DNA from: Epinephelus fuscoguttatus
Lineage: Eukaryota; Chordata; Actinopteri; Perciformes; Serranidae
DNA length: 64,000 nt
NCBI RefSeq assembly: GCF_011397635.1
Contig: NC_064761.1
Span: forward strand, 25,275,643 to 25,339,642
Direction of reading: 5' to 3'
The stretch's first letter is position 1. Every line of letters begins with the position of its first letter. A program made the translations under genes and the position numbers. This document shows, one piece after another, positions 21,146 through 46,490 of this stretch. The notes beneath the pieces are model-generated. The model was given only the letters and a program-made list of their open reading frames with translations, was not told the DNA's origin and did not search any database.

Positions 21146-23816
21146 TCAGAAAGGCCTGTTTCTGGATCGTGTGTTGATCAGTCCCAGGACAGAGAAGGCA
21201 CTGGCTGCTGCCGTCACCAAACTGATGGCCCCAATGGCCCGTGTAGCCTGAGGAGACAAGGAGGACAAGACGAGGTGGACTGAGGATTACCATGATCTTT
21301 AAGATAATAAAAAGGCTATAGAGATGAGTGACATTCAAACACAGATTTGGGACTGGAGTAACCTTCTAACATCTACCAGTGGTTCCCAACTGGTAGGTTG
21401 CTGTCTAAAAGTGGGTCATGGGTCCATTTTAAGTGGACCACAAGAGACACAGGAATGTTTCAAATGTTTCAAGTTTGTAATCAAGAACACTTTATTTTGA
21501 ATTATAGCAAATTACCCTGTGGCTGGACCAGTTGGGAACCACTGCTCTAGACTTCAGCCATAACTTTGAGAACTCCAAACCTGTGCTTATGTTTAACCAG
21601 TCAATGCAGGCCCAGTGATTGTATTTAGGTGAGTTTACCAGGTAAAAGAAAGGTAAATTAGTGTTCCTTTACACAAACTGGCTACCACACAATGACAGAG
21701 CTAAAATATACACATAAAAACAGTCTGAAGTGCAGAAAGTAACATAGGCCACTATAAAGCAAATGTTAGATTTATTTTATGGTACGGTTTACTTGAAAGA
21801 AGTCACTTTTAAATGTGCTGTTCTGCTCCAAAAATATATACTCAACAAGTAAAGCTATGGCAGTGGTGATGTTTCATCATTCAGTGTGGTATGAGGAGTG
21901 AAAAGTTAGTGTTTTGCCCTGATGACACATGAGACAGAAACAAAATAAAAAGTGAGAGACCTGCTCGGACACCCCCTCCCCGTAGCGCAGAAGGGTAACA
22001 AAGTGCTCGCAGTTGCTCCCCAGCAGGTCGTAAGACACCTCCTGGCCAATGAGGACTTGCGCTCGCTGAATGATTTCACAGGTGGGCAGGGGTGTGTGGT
22101 TGTGGTCGTACTTGTTGTTGATTCGGTACGAGTCGCTTCCCACCACCTCCTTCAGCAGCTGCATGCGCACCACTGCCTTCCGGCTGAAGACGGACTTCAC
22201 ACTGGACATGGCGGCCGCCTGGTTCTCATCTGGAGAGGAAGAGGAGAGCCTCAGTGTGGCAACAAGAGTTTATTCTATGGACTGTACAAGTATTTACCAA
22301 AACTGAATATGCTCTACAAAACATCAAAAGATATTTGTGCAAATCTGAGGATCATTTGGCAGAAGGTCTTAGGGTGTGAATTAAGCAATGAGGTATAAAA
22401 AAAAAGTGGTGTGGTGGTTAGCACTGTCGCCACACAGCAAGAGGGTTCCTGGTTCGATTCCGGGTGGGGGAGCCCCTCTATGTGGAGTTTGCATGTTCTC
22501 ACTGTGTCAGCGTGGGTTTTCTCCGGGTGCTCCGGCTTCCTCCCACAGTCCAAAGACATGCAGGTTAATTGGTGACTCTAAATTGTCCGTAGGTGTGAAT
22601 ATGAGTGTGAATGGTTGTCTGTCTCTATGTGTCAGCCCTGTGATAGTCTGGTGACCTGTCCAGGGTGTACCCCGCCTCTTGCCAAATGTCAGCTGGGATA
22701 GGCTCCAGCCCCCTGCGACCCTAAGCGGTTAGAAATGGATGGATGGATGGATGGATGGATGGGTAGGGGTAATAATTATGGCTTTAGCCTAAACCTTTTC
22801 AATCAGCAAAATCTGCTTTCATTTGTCACAGCTTTAAAACTAATGACTAATTATTGCTATTTATATATTTTCTTCTTGTGTGTGTCTGACTGGTATAAGT
22901 TGGAAAATGGCAAAATTAACTGAAGCTAAACTAAACTAGAAGTATGACAGTGTAAAAATCCCTTACAAGTCAAAATCCTACGTTCAAACACTGACCCTTT
23001 TTCCTGAAGAATATCTTTAGCATGCTTTGTTTATCTGATAGGAAACACAGGCTGGAGTTTTTCACCACTGCCAAACAATGACTGTGTTTAAATAGTTGTT
23101 TTTATGAGATGGTTCTGTGGCTTTACATGTCCTGAATCAGGCCGCAGGAGGACCCGATGGGCTACTTAAACCCACAGTATCAAAGTGCTTCAAATTCAAA
23201 CTTCAGTTCATATTACTAATTATCTGATGTGCCTAGACCAGCACAATTAACATTTTGAGTTCCAAAGCATCCCCGTCTTAATGTGTTATGTATCTTTACA
23301 TGTTAACGGAGTCATTGTTCTTCAAATAGGCTGGCTATTCCTTTCCTCAAGCAGACAAAGACATAGCTTTAGTTGGAAGGAGAACATTGATTGTAAGGAA
23401 CAGAACATTTACTGCAAACAAGCCTTCACAAGTTTAGAGGAGATTCATGGGTAGCCATAAAACCCCTTTTCATTCAGATATCTTGCGGCGACAGTTCAAG
23501 GGACCCCTTTGAAAATGGCCATGCCAGTTTTTCCCTCACCAAGATTTTGCCTAAATGTAAAGCACTATTTAGTCCCCATTATCAGAATCAAAATCCAAAA
23601 AAATTATTTTATTTTATTTCATTTTATTTTTTTTTAAATATCCAGTTATACTCGTCTCTTGGAGGTTTCCTACTGACCGACAGGAGTTAAGTTGATGATG
23701 TAACCATCTCCCAGATAGAGCGCCCAGTGCTGATAGGCTGGTCTGAAGATCTCAATGAGGTCACCAGGCTGGGGGTCACCAGTGGGTTCAGGAAGGTCAG
23801 GGTCATTAGAGGCCAT
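21146..23816 (-). CDS. plaat1: Phospholipase A and acyltransferase 1 (HRAS-like suppressor), 3 coding exons, 169 aa
   Basis: Exons (minus): 23816-23678, 22229-21961, 21247-21146; 510 bases in one frame with GT-AG introns. The protein has the NlpC/P60-type (LRAT-like) PLAAT fold: [20 protein letters not shown] with catalytic H30, then GYIIN, and the catalytic Cys box [15 protein letters not shown] with C120. N42 stands where most PLAATs have a second His; human PLAAT1 has Asn there too, which favours this paralogue. YRINNKYD and [11 protein letters not shown] are also PLAAT1-like. A C-terminal hydrophobic stretch (about 141-160) is the likely membrane anchor. Length fits PLAAT1 (168 aa). Such enzymes act on phospholipids (N-acyltransferase and phospholipase A1/A2 activity). 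An acceptor ...TGTGTGCAG lies directly before the ATG, so the 5' UTR is in an upstream exon not located here. Confidence 0.93.
21377..21544. mobile_element. Short hAT-like MITE in plaat1 intron 2
   Basis: It begins CAGTGGTTCCCAACTGGT and ends ACCAGTTGGGAACCACTG, which are inverted repeats of about 18 bases. CAGTGGTTC(C/T)CAAC is the classic end of Charlie-type hAT elements. It is 168 bases with no coding content. The 8-base flanks do not match, so the insertion is old or the ends are imprecise. Confidence 0.75.
22403..22761 (+). mobile_element. tRNA-like SINE (family A), nearly full copy
   Basis: The A-box-like GTGGTTAGCACTGTCGCC and B-box-like GGTTCGATTCC are followed by the shared body and an end GCGGTTAGAAATGGATGG that runs into a (TGGA)n tail at 22736-22761. 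The first few bases of the family (GGGCGGCACG) are missing. It lies in plaat1 intron 1. Confidence 0.82.
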
Positions 23817-23829
23817 CTGCACACAGAGC

Positions 23830-26020
23830 GAGAGAGAGACAGTGTATATAAAGCAGCAAATAATTATTTTACACATTATCTGCTTCCTTTAAAGTTACGC
23901 TCAGCTCCAAGTGTGTCTGAAATGTGTCTGTTGTACAAAAAGACATTTGGTGGTAAAATAAGGATGTTTAGAGGACTGGCATTTTGGAAACATAAAAATC
24001 TACACAAATATAATGATTTTATATCATAATCAAGAGACATCTGATGCAGGTTGGCAGGCCTTGAAAACTAAACACAAAATTTAAATCTTACTTTTCTGTC
24101 GGCTTTTGTAAACAGTTGCTGCATGCTTGTCAAATTATATCAGTGTTACAATTTAGGAAACTATAGCTGTAAATACACACGTAATTACTCTCACCCGTTT
24201 CCCTTTTCGCAGGTCAGCAGGGTCACTCACACTCCATCTTTACACTCCAACATTCAGCCATCACAAAAACACACACTGTTAAATTTCAGGGTCGTACTAA
24301 CAGCCTTTCAGTCGACTTACAGTAGAGTTTTGTTGTTGTTTATCCATCCCACATCATGCTTCCACAAATTCTAAAAAGAGAAGAAAACACAGACAGGAAA
24401 TACAAACAACAAAGCTATATTTAACCCACTGATGGATCACTGAATCTTAGAACTGAGAAATAATACTGACAAGAGTCAGAAGACAAAATAACTAAATTCC
24501 CGGAGACAGAGAGTGCTAGATAGGATGGTACAATGTAAAGGGCACCCATACATACACACACAGACAATACACACATGAGCTCTTGTGTCACCTGTGCTGC
24601 CACAATAGCGTCGACACAATAGGGAAGCTGACAGAAAAATAGTTTGAGCCCGGGTTATTTCACGTAGAAATAATCACCCATAAAAATGTGAATGATTGTC
24701 ACTGTCACAGTGTCTGATAGATTGTTTTTAAATGAATTCCCTCTGACACTATAGTTTAGTTTGGATCAGAATTACATGTGGATGGAATGAAATCTATATC
24801 TGTCCAGGAGGGCAATTAGTACATCCATCTCATTATTAATGTATGGCACTGGAGCCACACTGAAAAAAGACAGCCTCATATTATTTCACCAAACCAAAAC
24901 TCTAACATGAAGGTAAGATAAGCCGAAGAAGAGAGAGATAAGAGGAGAGATGTATGAAAACACACTTAACTCTGTATATGATTAGTTTTATCATACATTA
25001 TGTACTAATGCTCTAAAAACATCTACATTTACTATATATACATGACATTTTGTAGAAATATATACTGTAAAAATAAAGTGCCATCAATACCTGTTAAGTC
25101 CCTTGTTGTAATGTTAAAGCATAATTATAGGGTTTTTTGGATTCATGTCAGAGGCTCAAACAGTCGACACATGCACACAGGCGTAATACTTACTCAAACA
25201 CCAGCAGCTTTTTCTTCCTCACCATTTTAATTCTCCATCATAAATCCGCACATAACCATAAAAAATGCAGCCAGAAAAGAAAAACAGAAAGAGATCGATC
25301 CCGAGTTTCTGAGATGATGAAAGGTTGCCAAATATCCCAAAAGCCAAACCAGACGCTGGAGGTCCTGGTGGAGGTATTTCAGTGCTCTGACTGATGACAG
25401 TTTGCCACAGAGGCTAAGGTCACACAGACACACACATACACAGAGAGAGGCGTTTCCTCTCTGCCATTGTCCCATTCACAAGCAGCCGCATTACTCCCCT
25501 GAATAAGAGTCATTGTGGGCTCGCAGAGGCAACACATGTATGACGGATTTCATTGAAATGCTGTCTGATCTCTGTGCTAGGAGAGGTGACATTAGTGCAG
25601 CAGCCTGTGTCCATATTACTGTGTGTCTACGGGTTCTTCACATTTGAACACATGTAATTTGCACAGAGAGCTTGGTAAAAGAAGTTTTGCACAATAACTA
25701 AGTGTACTCCACGTCTCACCCAGTGATAGTGTCCAATTCCCTGCAACCCAGCAGAGAGGAAACAGGAGAGATACTGGCTGGGTAGATGGACTAAATGGGT
25801 GGACAAGTGTAGATTACTCGTTTGGTGATATGCTTTTGACAACTGGCCTAAAAAATCAGATATCAAACTTGAGGAACTCTTAACCCTGCAGAGGATTTTA
25901 ATGGAGAGTTTTTAAAGTTTTTCAAATACTGTAGGAAACACTTCTTTCCTTTCATTTCTTCTATTTTTTCCCAAAATACATGACATCAGCATGCAAGTTG
26001 GACTGGATCAGTGTGGTCGG
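23830..26020. other. Upstream region of plaat1: no coding exon recognised
   Basis: The 5' UTR exon(s) and promoter of plaat1 should lie somewhere here. No CpG-dense block or clear first exon is evident. Open frames up to 85 codons at 24123-25475 overlap on both strands and match nothing known. Confidence 0.5.
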
Positions 26021-26520
26021 ATAGAGTAAAGCAGGTACTGGAAAGTCAGCTGAATGGAAAGAACAAGGTCCGAGCCATCAACACGTACGCCCTGCCAGTC
26101 ATCAAATACTCTGCTCACAATGCATGGAGGGTTTCATCCCAAGCCCAGCACCCTGAGACTGTACACTAAGCATTGTGAGGGGGATCAAGGACTGGTGAGC
26201 GTCAGAGCCACTGTCCAGGATGAAACAAACAAAATCCAGGAATACACCAGGAAAATGGCCCCCAAAGATGAGCTGCTAAGTGAATACGTCAGGCAGCAGA
26301 AACCTGATAATGCAGAAGAGGAGGATGAACCATCATAGAAGGACAAGCCCCTGCACGGCATGTACCTCGAACAGATTGAAGAAGGGGCCGACATCAAGAA
26401 TTCCTACTATTGGCTGGAGAGGGTTGGACTGAAAGACAACACAGACGCACTAATCATGGCAGCACAAGAACAGGCACTCAGTACAGGATCAATAGAAGCA
26501 GAGGTCTACCACAGCAGACA
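26020..26520 (+). mobile_element. LINE fragment, C-terminal part of a non-LTR polyprotein (R2/R4-like)
   Basis: Translations include QLNGKNKVRAINTYALPVIK, then TMHGGFHPKPSTLRLYTK, GLVSVRATVQDETNKIQEY, then after a TAG stop KDKPLHGMYLEQIEE and LIMAAQEQALSTGSIEAEVY. This order is that of the region after the reverse transcriptase in elements with a restriction-like endonuclease. It is interrupted and truncated at both ends. The clade call is from memory. Confidence 0.6.
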
Positions 26521-27044
26521 GGATAATATAGACAAGATATATTGTGCAGGATTTTCCTTAAAAACAATGTATAGACTCACAAAGACCATAATTCCTCGCA
26601 AAATAAGAAAAATAATGTCCTCTTCGTCTTCTTCTGCGTGAGTTTGTTTTGAAGATACACTGTCTAAGAGTTTTCTAAATATAATGCATAGACTCAAACA
26701 GAGGCAAGCTCTCTCAATCATCACTTATGCCCCACTAGAAGTGTGTGGCGGTGTGTTTTTCTGCAGAGACTCTACCCTCTGCCTGTACTTCCTTATTTTC
26801 TGTGGTCGGGATATTTGTGGGCGTGTCTCCCCACAGCACTCAGGTGAGGTCAGGGCTTTGTAAGAAGGTATCCACCAGGTGCCGGACCGTAAGAAGCAGA
26901 CATCCAAGTGACACTTGCTGTAAAAAAGACAAATATAGTGAGGCAAAAAGCCAAACCAGAGTGAATCTGGGGTTGTAAGGATAGTATACCTTTAACTATC
27001 ATACAGAGTTTTAAACTAGTTCATATGGTACGAGTGCTCAATAG

Positions 27045-27290
27045 AGGGGGGCAGCAGTAGTTCAGTCCATAAGGATTTGGGTAGGGAACAGAACCCCGTC
27101 TGGACCAAATATGGAGTGTGGACCGACAGCTGCAGCCAGTCTGCCTCCTGAGCAAGGCACCGAATCCCCAACTGCTCGGGGTGCCTGTCCATGGGCAGGC
27201 TCCTCACCCTGGGTCCTGTTTGCGCCTGTGTATTTTGGGCCTGTGTGTATATGACAACAAATCCCTCTGGGATTAATAAAGTATATCATC
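27045..27290 (+). mobile_element. tRNA-derived SINE (family C), internally shortened
   Basis: It starts GGGGGCAGCAGTAGTTCAGT (A-box-like region) and runs through CTGCCTCCTGAGCAAGGCAC, GCCTGTCCATGGGCAG and a 3' end CTGGGATTAATAAAGTATAT. The B-box region seen in full-length fish copies appears deleted. Confidence 0.65.
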
Positions 27291-28880
27291 TTCCTCTTCT
27301 TCTTAGAATTTCTGAAATTCAGTCTCAACCTTTGGTTTTCATGTGACACCTCAAGATTTACAGTGGATCTGTCTCGTCACCCCTCTAACCACATCTGGCA
27401 GCGGCTCTACCGTGCTGTACTTTAGCCTCAGCTTCATTAAGGAGATCTCAGGGGTTGGATGGATTCTTTGCGCATGGATTGGCTGCTGACCGACAGGCTG
27501 TTCGTCACTTGTCACCGCCCCCCTCCGGTCGTACGGTGCAGTCAGAGCAGTTAAGTCGTGTCAAGTCGGTCAAGCTCACGACAGTACATCTGAGCAGAGC
27601 AGGAAGTGTGTTAGTTTTACTTTCAACATAAAATAGAAAAGAAATTGATGGGAATTGAACTTCTGTAGCTTTAATAAAAACATTTTTTATTTAAATAATT
27701 GATTGAACTACAAAAATGTAGTTTAAAAGTGCACGCGGCATTAGTGTGGGACAGAAACTGTCTAACAGTTAGAAATAGTTAGAAAATATTAATGCTATGC
27801 ACTATTTTTATTTTGATATTTGTGTGTTTTTTGTTTGTTTTTTTTCTGTTTCATCCCAACCTGTTTTAGGAATCATTCATGAAAAAAATAAATACCAAAT
27901 ATAAAGGTCTTACAGGAAACTTAGTAAAGCGATAAACTGTAAAACATATTCGGTATCCCTTCGAGATTCCTTGTATCCCAGGTCAAATTGTGCTGCATTT
28001 TCCTTTTCTTTTCTTCAATAATTTGAGGACTAATGGCGACTAAACCAGTACAATCTCACAACACTTGATTGTAATGATGAAACTTCCAAACAGCTGCTAT
28101 AAATAGCACTCCAGGTGGGAAGGAGAATATGTTTTTTTTCTTTAGGAGTGAACTGTCCCTTTAACTTGACCTTCTTTGCACTTTCTACACACCGTGGGTT
28201 GTTCCACATTCCTAACTGACACAGTCATCCTAAAGATGTTTCCTGATCTCTATCAAACATCTCAAGACTTAAGAAGCAAATCTTCAAAGCTCATCCTTTC
28301 ACTGGATAATCCAAATCAATTCTGTGGTGTCAAGAGGATTATCAGGAGCAGGTCTCACTTTAAGCAGCCTGTAAACAGCCAGGCTACACATAGTATTTAC
28401 AGTAGAGTTGAGCACAGCATGTACACGTAACCAGATGCAATAAACTGAATGCAACAACTTTATCAATTCATTTTAAAACAGAAACATATTTATATTACAG
28501 CTTGTAGCCCATAGACATAATTATCCACTACAAAATGTGCATACATATGCACAGAATTTATGTGTCTTCTAAAACAGCTGTGTAATAATTGTGAAATGCT
28601 TTATGTGCTTATTTGATGAAATGTATATTTTTGTATTTGGAAGAACAGTTGTCCCCTGGAGGCTTGGTTCATTGAACAGTCTGCTCTGCATAAAGGAACA
28701 CTTTATCCTTATCCATCCAGGAGTGTCATAGCATGGGGAAGAGTTGGGCTGATTACCCAGGGCCCCGACTGTAGAGGGGCCCTCAAAGAACCTGGAATGA
28801 AAACATTTTAATGCCATTACTAAATTTAAATCGGCTGAATAAATTGGTTGAGAGACTGAACTTTGTTTTAACAAAATAAT

Positions 28881-29020
28881 GGGGACTCTCTGAGCTCAAC
28901 CTGGTAGTGCAGGCACCCCATGCACAAAGGTTATGCCCTTGACACAGCGGCCATCTCTCTCTACCCCCTCACATTCCACCTGTCCTATCTAATAAAAGTC
29001 ATGAAAATAATAATAAAGAA
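28881..29020 (+). mobile_element. tRNA-derived SINE (family B), degraded copy
   Basis: It contains CTCAACCTGGTAGTGCAGGC, CCATGCACAAAGGTTATGCC, CAGCGGCC and ends CCTGTCCTATCTAATAAAAG with an AATAATAAAG tail. Same family as 18903-19016 and 33118-33300. Confidence 0.7.
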
Positions 29021-30040
29021 GTTAATTCTGCATTCTTCATGCTTGGGTGCATTTTTTGGCTCAATTATTTGTGGAAAAAAATCAAAAGGTGTGTGAGGGT
29101 AGGCACAGAGACTGCTTATGCATAGTGCCCAGAATTTCTGTCTCCATCCTCATTTGGAAATAGGCTTACATACACTGGACAAGAAGTAACAAAAGCATTC
29201 AGATAAATGTAGTGTAGTAATAAATGGTAACAGTGCAACATTTTCCTATTGAATGAAGTGAAATGGAAATAGGCTATAAAGCAATATAAAGGGAAATACT
29301 CAAGTAACTCAAGTTAAGTACAAGTAGTAGTAGTACAAAGTTGGCACTGACTTGAGAGGTCTTCATCATGTTTACCAGGTTAGAACTAACCAGAGGGCAA
29401 AGGCCATCCTGGCAGACCTTCATCACCCTCTTCATAGAGAGTTTGGCTCCTGCCATCAAGCAGGAGATTCACATTTCCTCATTTCCTTTATTTTTAATCA
29501 GTCTTAGATTATGGTGACATTTTGTGCATGCGATTTTGATGTGGGCTCTTGTTTTTACTGAACTTGGAAAATCTACTTTTTCAAATTGTGCACCTGCAAT
29601 GTGGAACAACATGCAAAACAATGTAAAGCTTAAAGCTTTGCCTGATTAATGTGTTCTATATTTTACAACTTTTGTTAATCATTGATGCTTTTATTCATTT
29701 ATACATTTTACATTTTGACATTTTCCTTTTATGTAAGTGCTTTTATTTTGTATTGTTTTACTTGGCTACATTGTACATGAAGTAGCTAAACCAGAAGTTA
29801 AATAAAGATTTTAATTGAATTTAAGTGCCTCAAATTTGTACTTAAGTACTACTTGAGCAAATGTATTCTACTCAGTTACATGCCACCACTAAAAAAATCA
29901 AAACCATGAGCAATGATAAATCAGTTAACTTTAACAACCACAGCTATTTACATTCACACCTCATTCAAATACTTCTACAAATACTGTGGCACAGTATCAG
30001 ATGCAGCTACTCAAGTTCAATCGTGCTTTTATTTTGAAAA
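29021..30040. other. Non-coding stretch upstream of mfn1
   Basis: AT-rich sequence with scattered AATAAA and no recognisable exon. A short minus-strand open frame (29459-29274) matches nothing known. Confidence 0.5.
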
Positions 30041-30226
30041 TGGTTCCGGAAGTCTTTCTTCTTCTGCGGCTACCTTCACATTGGTGTCATTACAGGATAC
30101 AAACAGAAGGTTAGCCAGACTGACAGCAAGTGATCTTTCAACTGGGAAAGCGATTGTCTGTGTTGTCGCCGCGGATCAATATTGTTTGTGTAATGAGAAG
30201 AGGACACTGGCTGTGTTAGGACTGTG
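30040..30226 (+). promoter_or_regulatory. Candidate first non-coding exon and promoter of mfn1
   Basis: The region is GC-richer than its surroundings (TTCCGGAAG at 30045, GTCGCCGCGG at 30166). It ends in a plausible splice donor, CTGTG|GTAAGG, at 30226/30227, which could join the acceptor GTGTTCAG before 30679. No TATA box is evident. An AGCTAG/GCTAG-rich stretch (30240-30310) follows in the intron. Confidence 0.4.
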
Positions 30227-30688
30227 GTAAGGTATTAATACCGCTAGCTTCTAGCTGTGCTAATGCTAGTTTCTTACCTCGTTGCCGCTAGTAGCATTAG
30301 CTAGCTTAATCTGTTAGCTTGTTTGGTTCAACACGCGACCGCTCATCTAACGTTATCAAATATTTGTCACAAGTAGTTGAGAAAAGTCAAACATATGTAG
30401 TCATTGTTGGTTATTCACATGTGTCATGTGTATGGAAGTTTATCACGAATTTATATCATGCCTCCACTAACTGTTTGATAAGTTAATGTTAGCTAACGTA
30501 ACGTTATTTAACCGGTCAGTCAGCTTTCCTGCTGTATACATCAACAGTAACATAAGTTGTCTCATCTCAAACACAAAACCGTCCAGCTTTATCAAACCAG
30601 AGTGATGTTATGGTTTCTGACATTGTTCATGTGAGCTAATATAACTGTGTTTGCCCTGTTTGACCCCTCTGTGTTCAGATTAAACAGC

Positions 30689-43437
<12,749 letters not shown>

Positions 43438-44265
43438 GCTGCTCCTCTTCATTGCTCCACAGTTTGGTTCTTGTTGAGCCAATCATTCCTCAGCCAGGCG
43501 CTGCCTCTTGGCGCACACGGCCCTCATCACCTAAACTACACCACAGCTTCTGTGGGGGACAGTAGTGCTGGAAAGATCAATCAGGGATTGGTCCGTCAGC
43601 TGAAAAGAAATCTGTAGATATTTTGATAATCAAATGTCAGTTATCAGGCAAGAAATTTAAACTTCTGCAACTTCTCTAGTGTGAAGATTAGATCCTTATA
43701 ATTTCTTTAAAAATTATATATTTTGTGGGATTTTTTTGTCACACCAAATAGTCGATTTGAAGAGTTTTTGGTAACCTAAAGGTCACTTTTTTTGTTTGTT
43801 TTGACATTTTGTAGACCGATAAATTAATCAAGTAAAAAAAAGAGGATTGATAATGAAAAGAAAATATGTAGTGTCACTCTTGGAGGACAATGGAAAGTGA
43901 GGGCCCAAACATGACAGTATTTTCCACTCCGCCTCTCCTCCTCAGCCAGCCAGGTGTTTCAGGTGCTTGAGAAACTGAAGTGAACAAACTGTACAACAGA
44001 ACTGCCTGTAAAACATACAAACGTGGACTCACGATGCGCAAAGACGCTCCAAAAGGTAAAGGTATAGAATCTCGGTCGGCGTGAAGGCTACCGGTCGGGT
44101 GCTACATTTTGACACTAACGTGCTTCTAACTGTGAATATGCCTTTTTTCACTAACTTTTTGTGGAGCAAATGAAGTTTGAGTGTCTGTAAGACTGTACAT
44201 GTATCTGTTCGGGCACATGATCTGCTGTATGTTAGCAACAGAAATAAATATATTTAAATATAAAT
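43438..44265 (+). other. mfn1 3' UTR
   Basis: The stretch follows the mfn1 TGA stop. AATAAA at 44243-44248 is a plausible poly(A) signal, giving a 3' UTR of about 0.83 kb. Part of it (43565-43845) has TTTTGATAATCAAATGTCAG-like sequence, possibly derived from an old transposon. Confidence 0.5.
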
Positions 44266-45179
44266 GAGAAAAGTTTTTTTCTGAATTGAAAGGACCTAGT
44301 TGAAGTAAATTCACTGAGAGAAATCATTTGAGTAGAAAGGGAAAGCATGTCTTTATTATACTTTTGGTTCACGTTCTATTTTCTAACTATCCATACTGTA
44401 TAGGTCAAAGGCTTTGGAAATCCTCTTATATTTTATAATATCCTGATTTATTTATACCCATTAGACCTAGAACAACATTTACACCAGACTGCAATTTGTA
44501 AAACTGTCTTCTTTTTTCTTGAATGCGTGTTGAAATACCTCCAGATTTGCCCAAGTGTATTAAATCTGCCACAATCGAAAACTGTCTGTGCATTTATTTG
44601 AAGAAAACTTTCCTTTCGGGTTTTTGTGTTAAAGCTACCCTGTGGAGTTTTTTAACCACCATTACTGCCACTATTTGTACTGAGGCTGCTGGTTGACAAT
44701 ATTTTGGAAAAGCCTCTGAGGCAGCATTTTACCTTAAGTATCTACTCATTGTTTAAATTGCTGCTGAAACATTGCACCTCTTAGCCTTCACATGTGCATC
44801 AATATTAGGTGTGTAAAGTCATCCAGTGGGCCGGATTGGACCCTTTGGCGGGCCGATTCTAAATTCTACACGCTGGAGCTTCATTTTATTTATTTTTCAG
44901 AAACAACTTTGCAGATTTCTTGAGGAAAGAAATGCATTCCACATGTATGTTAGACCTCAAGATGTGCACAATCCTGCATCAGATAATTACTGTTAAGTGT
45001 CCAGAATATTTCCTAAGTTTAAGGCTCTGTTCATGACTTAGATAATAACCTATAATGTGCGTCATGTGAAAAAACCTGTATCCATGAGCTTAACAAACAG
45101 CTTGCAACTCACTCAACTCTCAGACTCAAAATGAGGACATCACATTTTGGATTTGACCTTTTACTTAATTTTGATTAAC
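44266..45179. other. Gap downstream of mfn1: no gene seen
   Basis: AT-rich sequence. Around 44825-44880, GGGCCGGATTGGACCCTTTG and GCGGGCCG resemble a fragment of a widespread hAT-type repeat. Nothing else is supported. Confidence 0.5.
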
Positions 45180-45192
45180 TGAAAAGCTGTTG

Positions 45193-45586
45193 GGGCGGCA
45201 CGGTGGTGTGGTGGTTAGCACTGTCGCCTCACAGCAAGAGGGTTGCCGGTTCGATCCCGGGTGTGGGAGCCCTTCTGTGTGGAGTTTGCATGTTCTCCCC
45301 GTGTCAGTGTTCTCAGGTTCTCTCCGGGCACTCTGGCTTCCTGCATGTCTTTCCCACAGTCCAAAGACATGCAGATTGGGGACTAGGTTAATTGGTAACT
45401 CTAAATTGTCCATAGGTGTGAATGTGAGCGTGAATGGTTGTTTGTCTCTATGTGTCAGCCCTGCAATAGTCTGGTGACCTGTCCAGGGTGTACCCTGCCT
45501 CTCACCCGATGTCAGCTGAGATAGGCTCCAGCCCCCCCGCGACCCTCAAGAAGATGAAGCGGTTAGAAGATGAATGAATGAATGAA
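45193..45586 (+). mobile_element. Full-length tRNA-like SINE (family A) with 13-bp target duplication
   Basis: It begins GGGCGGCACGGTGGTGTGGT with A-box-like GTGGTTAGCACTGTCGCC and B-box-like GGTTCGATCCC, and ends GCGGTTAGAAGATGAATGAA in ATGA units. The 13 bases TGAAAAGCTGTTG occur directly before (45180-45192) and after (45587-45599). The perfect duplication shows this copy was inserted by retroposition and is fairly recent. It lies between mfn1 and gnb4. Confidence 0.9.
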
Positions 45587-46231
45587 TGAAAAGCTGTTGT
45601 CCTCATTTGTGGACATTTTTTGTGCCACCTAGTGGTAGTAAGAGCACAATACACTAATCCATGTAAGAACAAGATGGCAGCCATCTCTGCCAAGTCAGTC
45701 TGCAGCAGATCCCTACACAGAAGTGGACAAGGTCCAAAACCTGATCACATTTTATGGTTGAAACTTGTTTATTTATGTTTAATAATGTTTGTAGTTTGAT
45801 ACGGCAACAAATTTGACCAATTTTAGTAACAGTAACAAGCTAAGACATTGACAATTAGGAAGTACTCATTTGAAGACATTGGGACTAGGAGAAATTAAAA
45901 ATGCTTACCAAACTAAAGTTGGTGTGCAAAGTAAAGTGGTATGCAGACGAAGAGGTGTGATGCTGATGGGTTGGTTTATTTATTTATCTGGGATTGGTTG
46001 AGACGGGGATTGTATATTTAATATCTAAGACTGGTGTTAATCTGTAATAATGGTTGCAATAAGTTTGGGACAGTTATTGATAACTTCCTTTTTAAATGAC
46101 ACATGAATACTGGGAAGGGGATAGGATTGTATGAGTGTACACTTCTTTCTACTCCTATTCATGCATGTCCGTTGATGTTTTGTTTGTTTCGTTCACAAAT
46201 ACAGTTTATCTTCTGGCTTCAAAACAAACAC

Positions 46232-46490
46232 AAGGTTCAGTGTGTAGGATTTAGTGGCATCTAGCATTAAGGTTGCAGAACTGAGACTTCTCTTGTGTGC
46301 CAAGCCTGTAGGAGAACTACGTAGGCTGACACAAAAACTAACGGCCCAGCCTAGAGCCGGTGTTCAGTTTGTCCGTTCTGGGCTACTGTAGAAACAGCTC
46401 ATTAATGAAAACACAACAATTGTTATTTTCACATCATAAACTAATGAAAACATAGCTATGAATAATATAGACTATTTCTGCCAATAGAGG
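46232..46490. mobile_element. MITE fragment next to a perfect hairpin
   Basis: It begins AAGGTTCAGTGTGTAGGATT, contains GTTCTGGGCTACTGTAGAAA and breaks off at CTATTTCTGCCAATAGA. The order of blocks matches a common fish MITE as I remember it. The expected mirrored end (ending CTGAACCTT) is absent. Inverted arms at 46469-46482 and 46489-46502 sit on the break. Confidence 0.55.

Noticed and set aside
22736-22761. (TGGA)n array as an independent microsatellite
   Set aside because: It is the natural tail of the SINE copy ending there.
43565-43845. Separate DNA transposon within the mfn1 3' UTR
   Set aside because: Only vague resemblance to a decayed fish repeat, and neither end could be defined.
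45215-45260. tRNA gene suggested by A-box and B-box motifs
   Set aside because: The boxes belong to a 394-bp SINE with target duplications. The sequence does not fold into a cloverleaf that I can see, and two more copies exist in the window.
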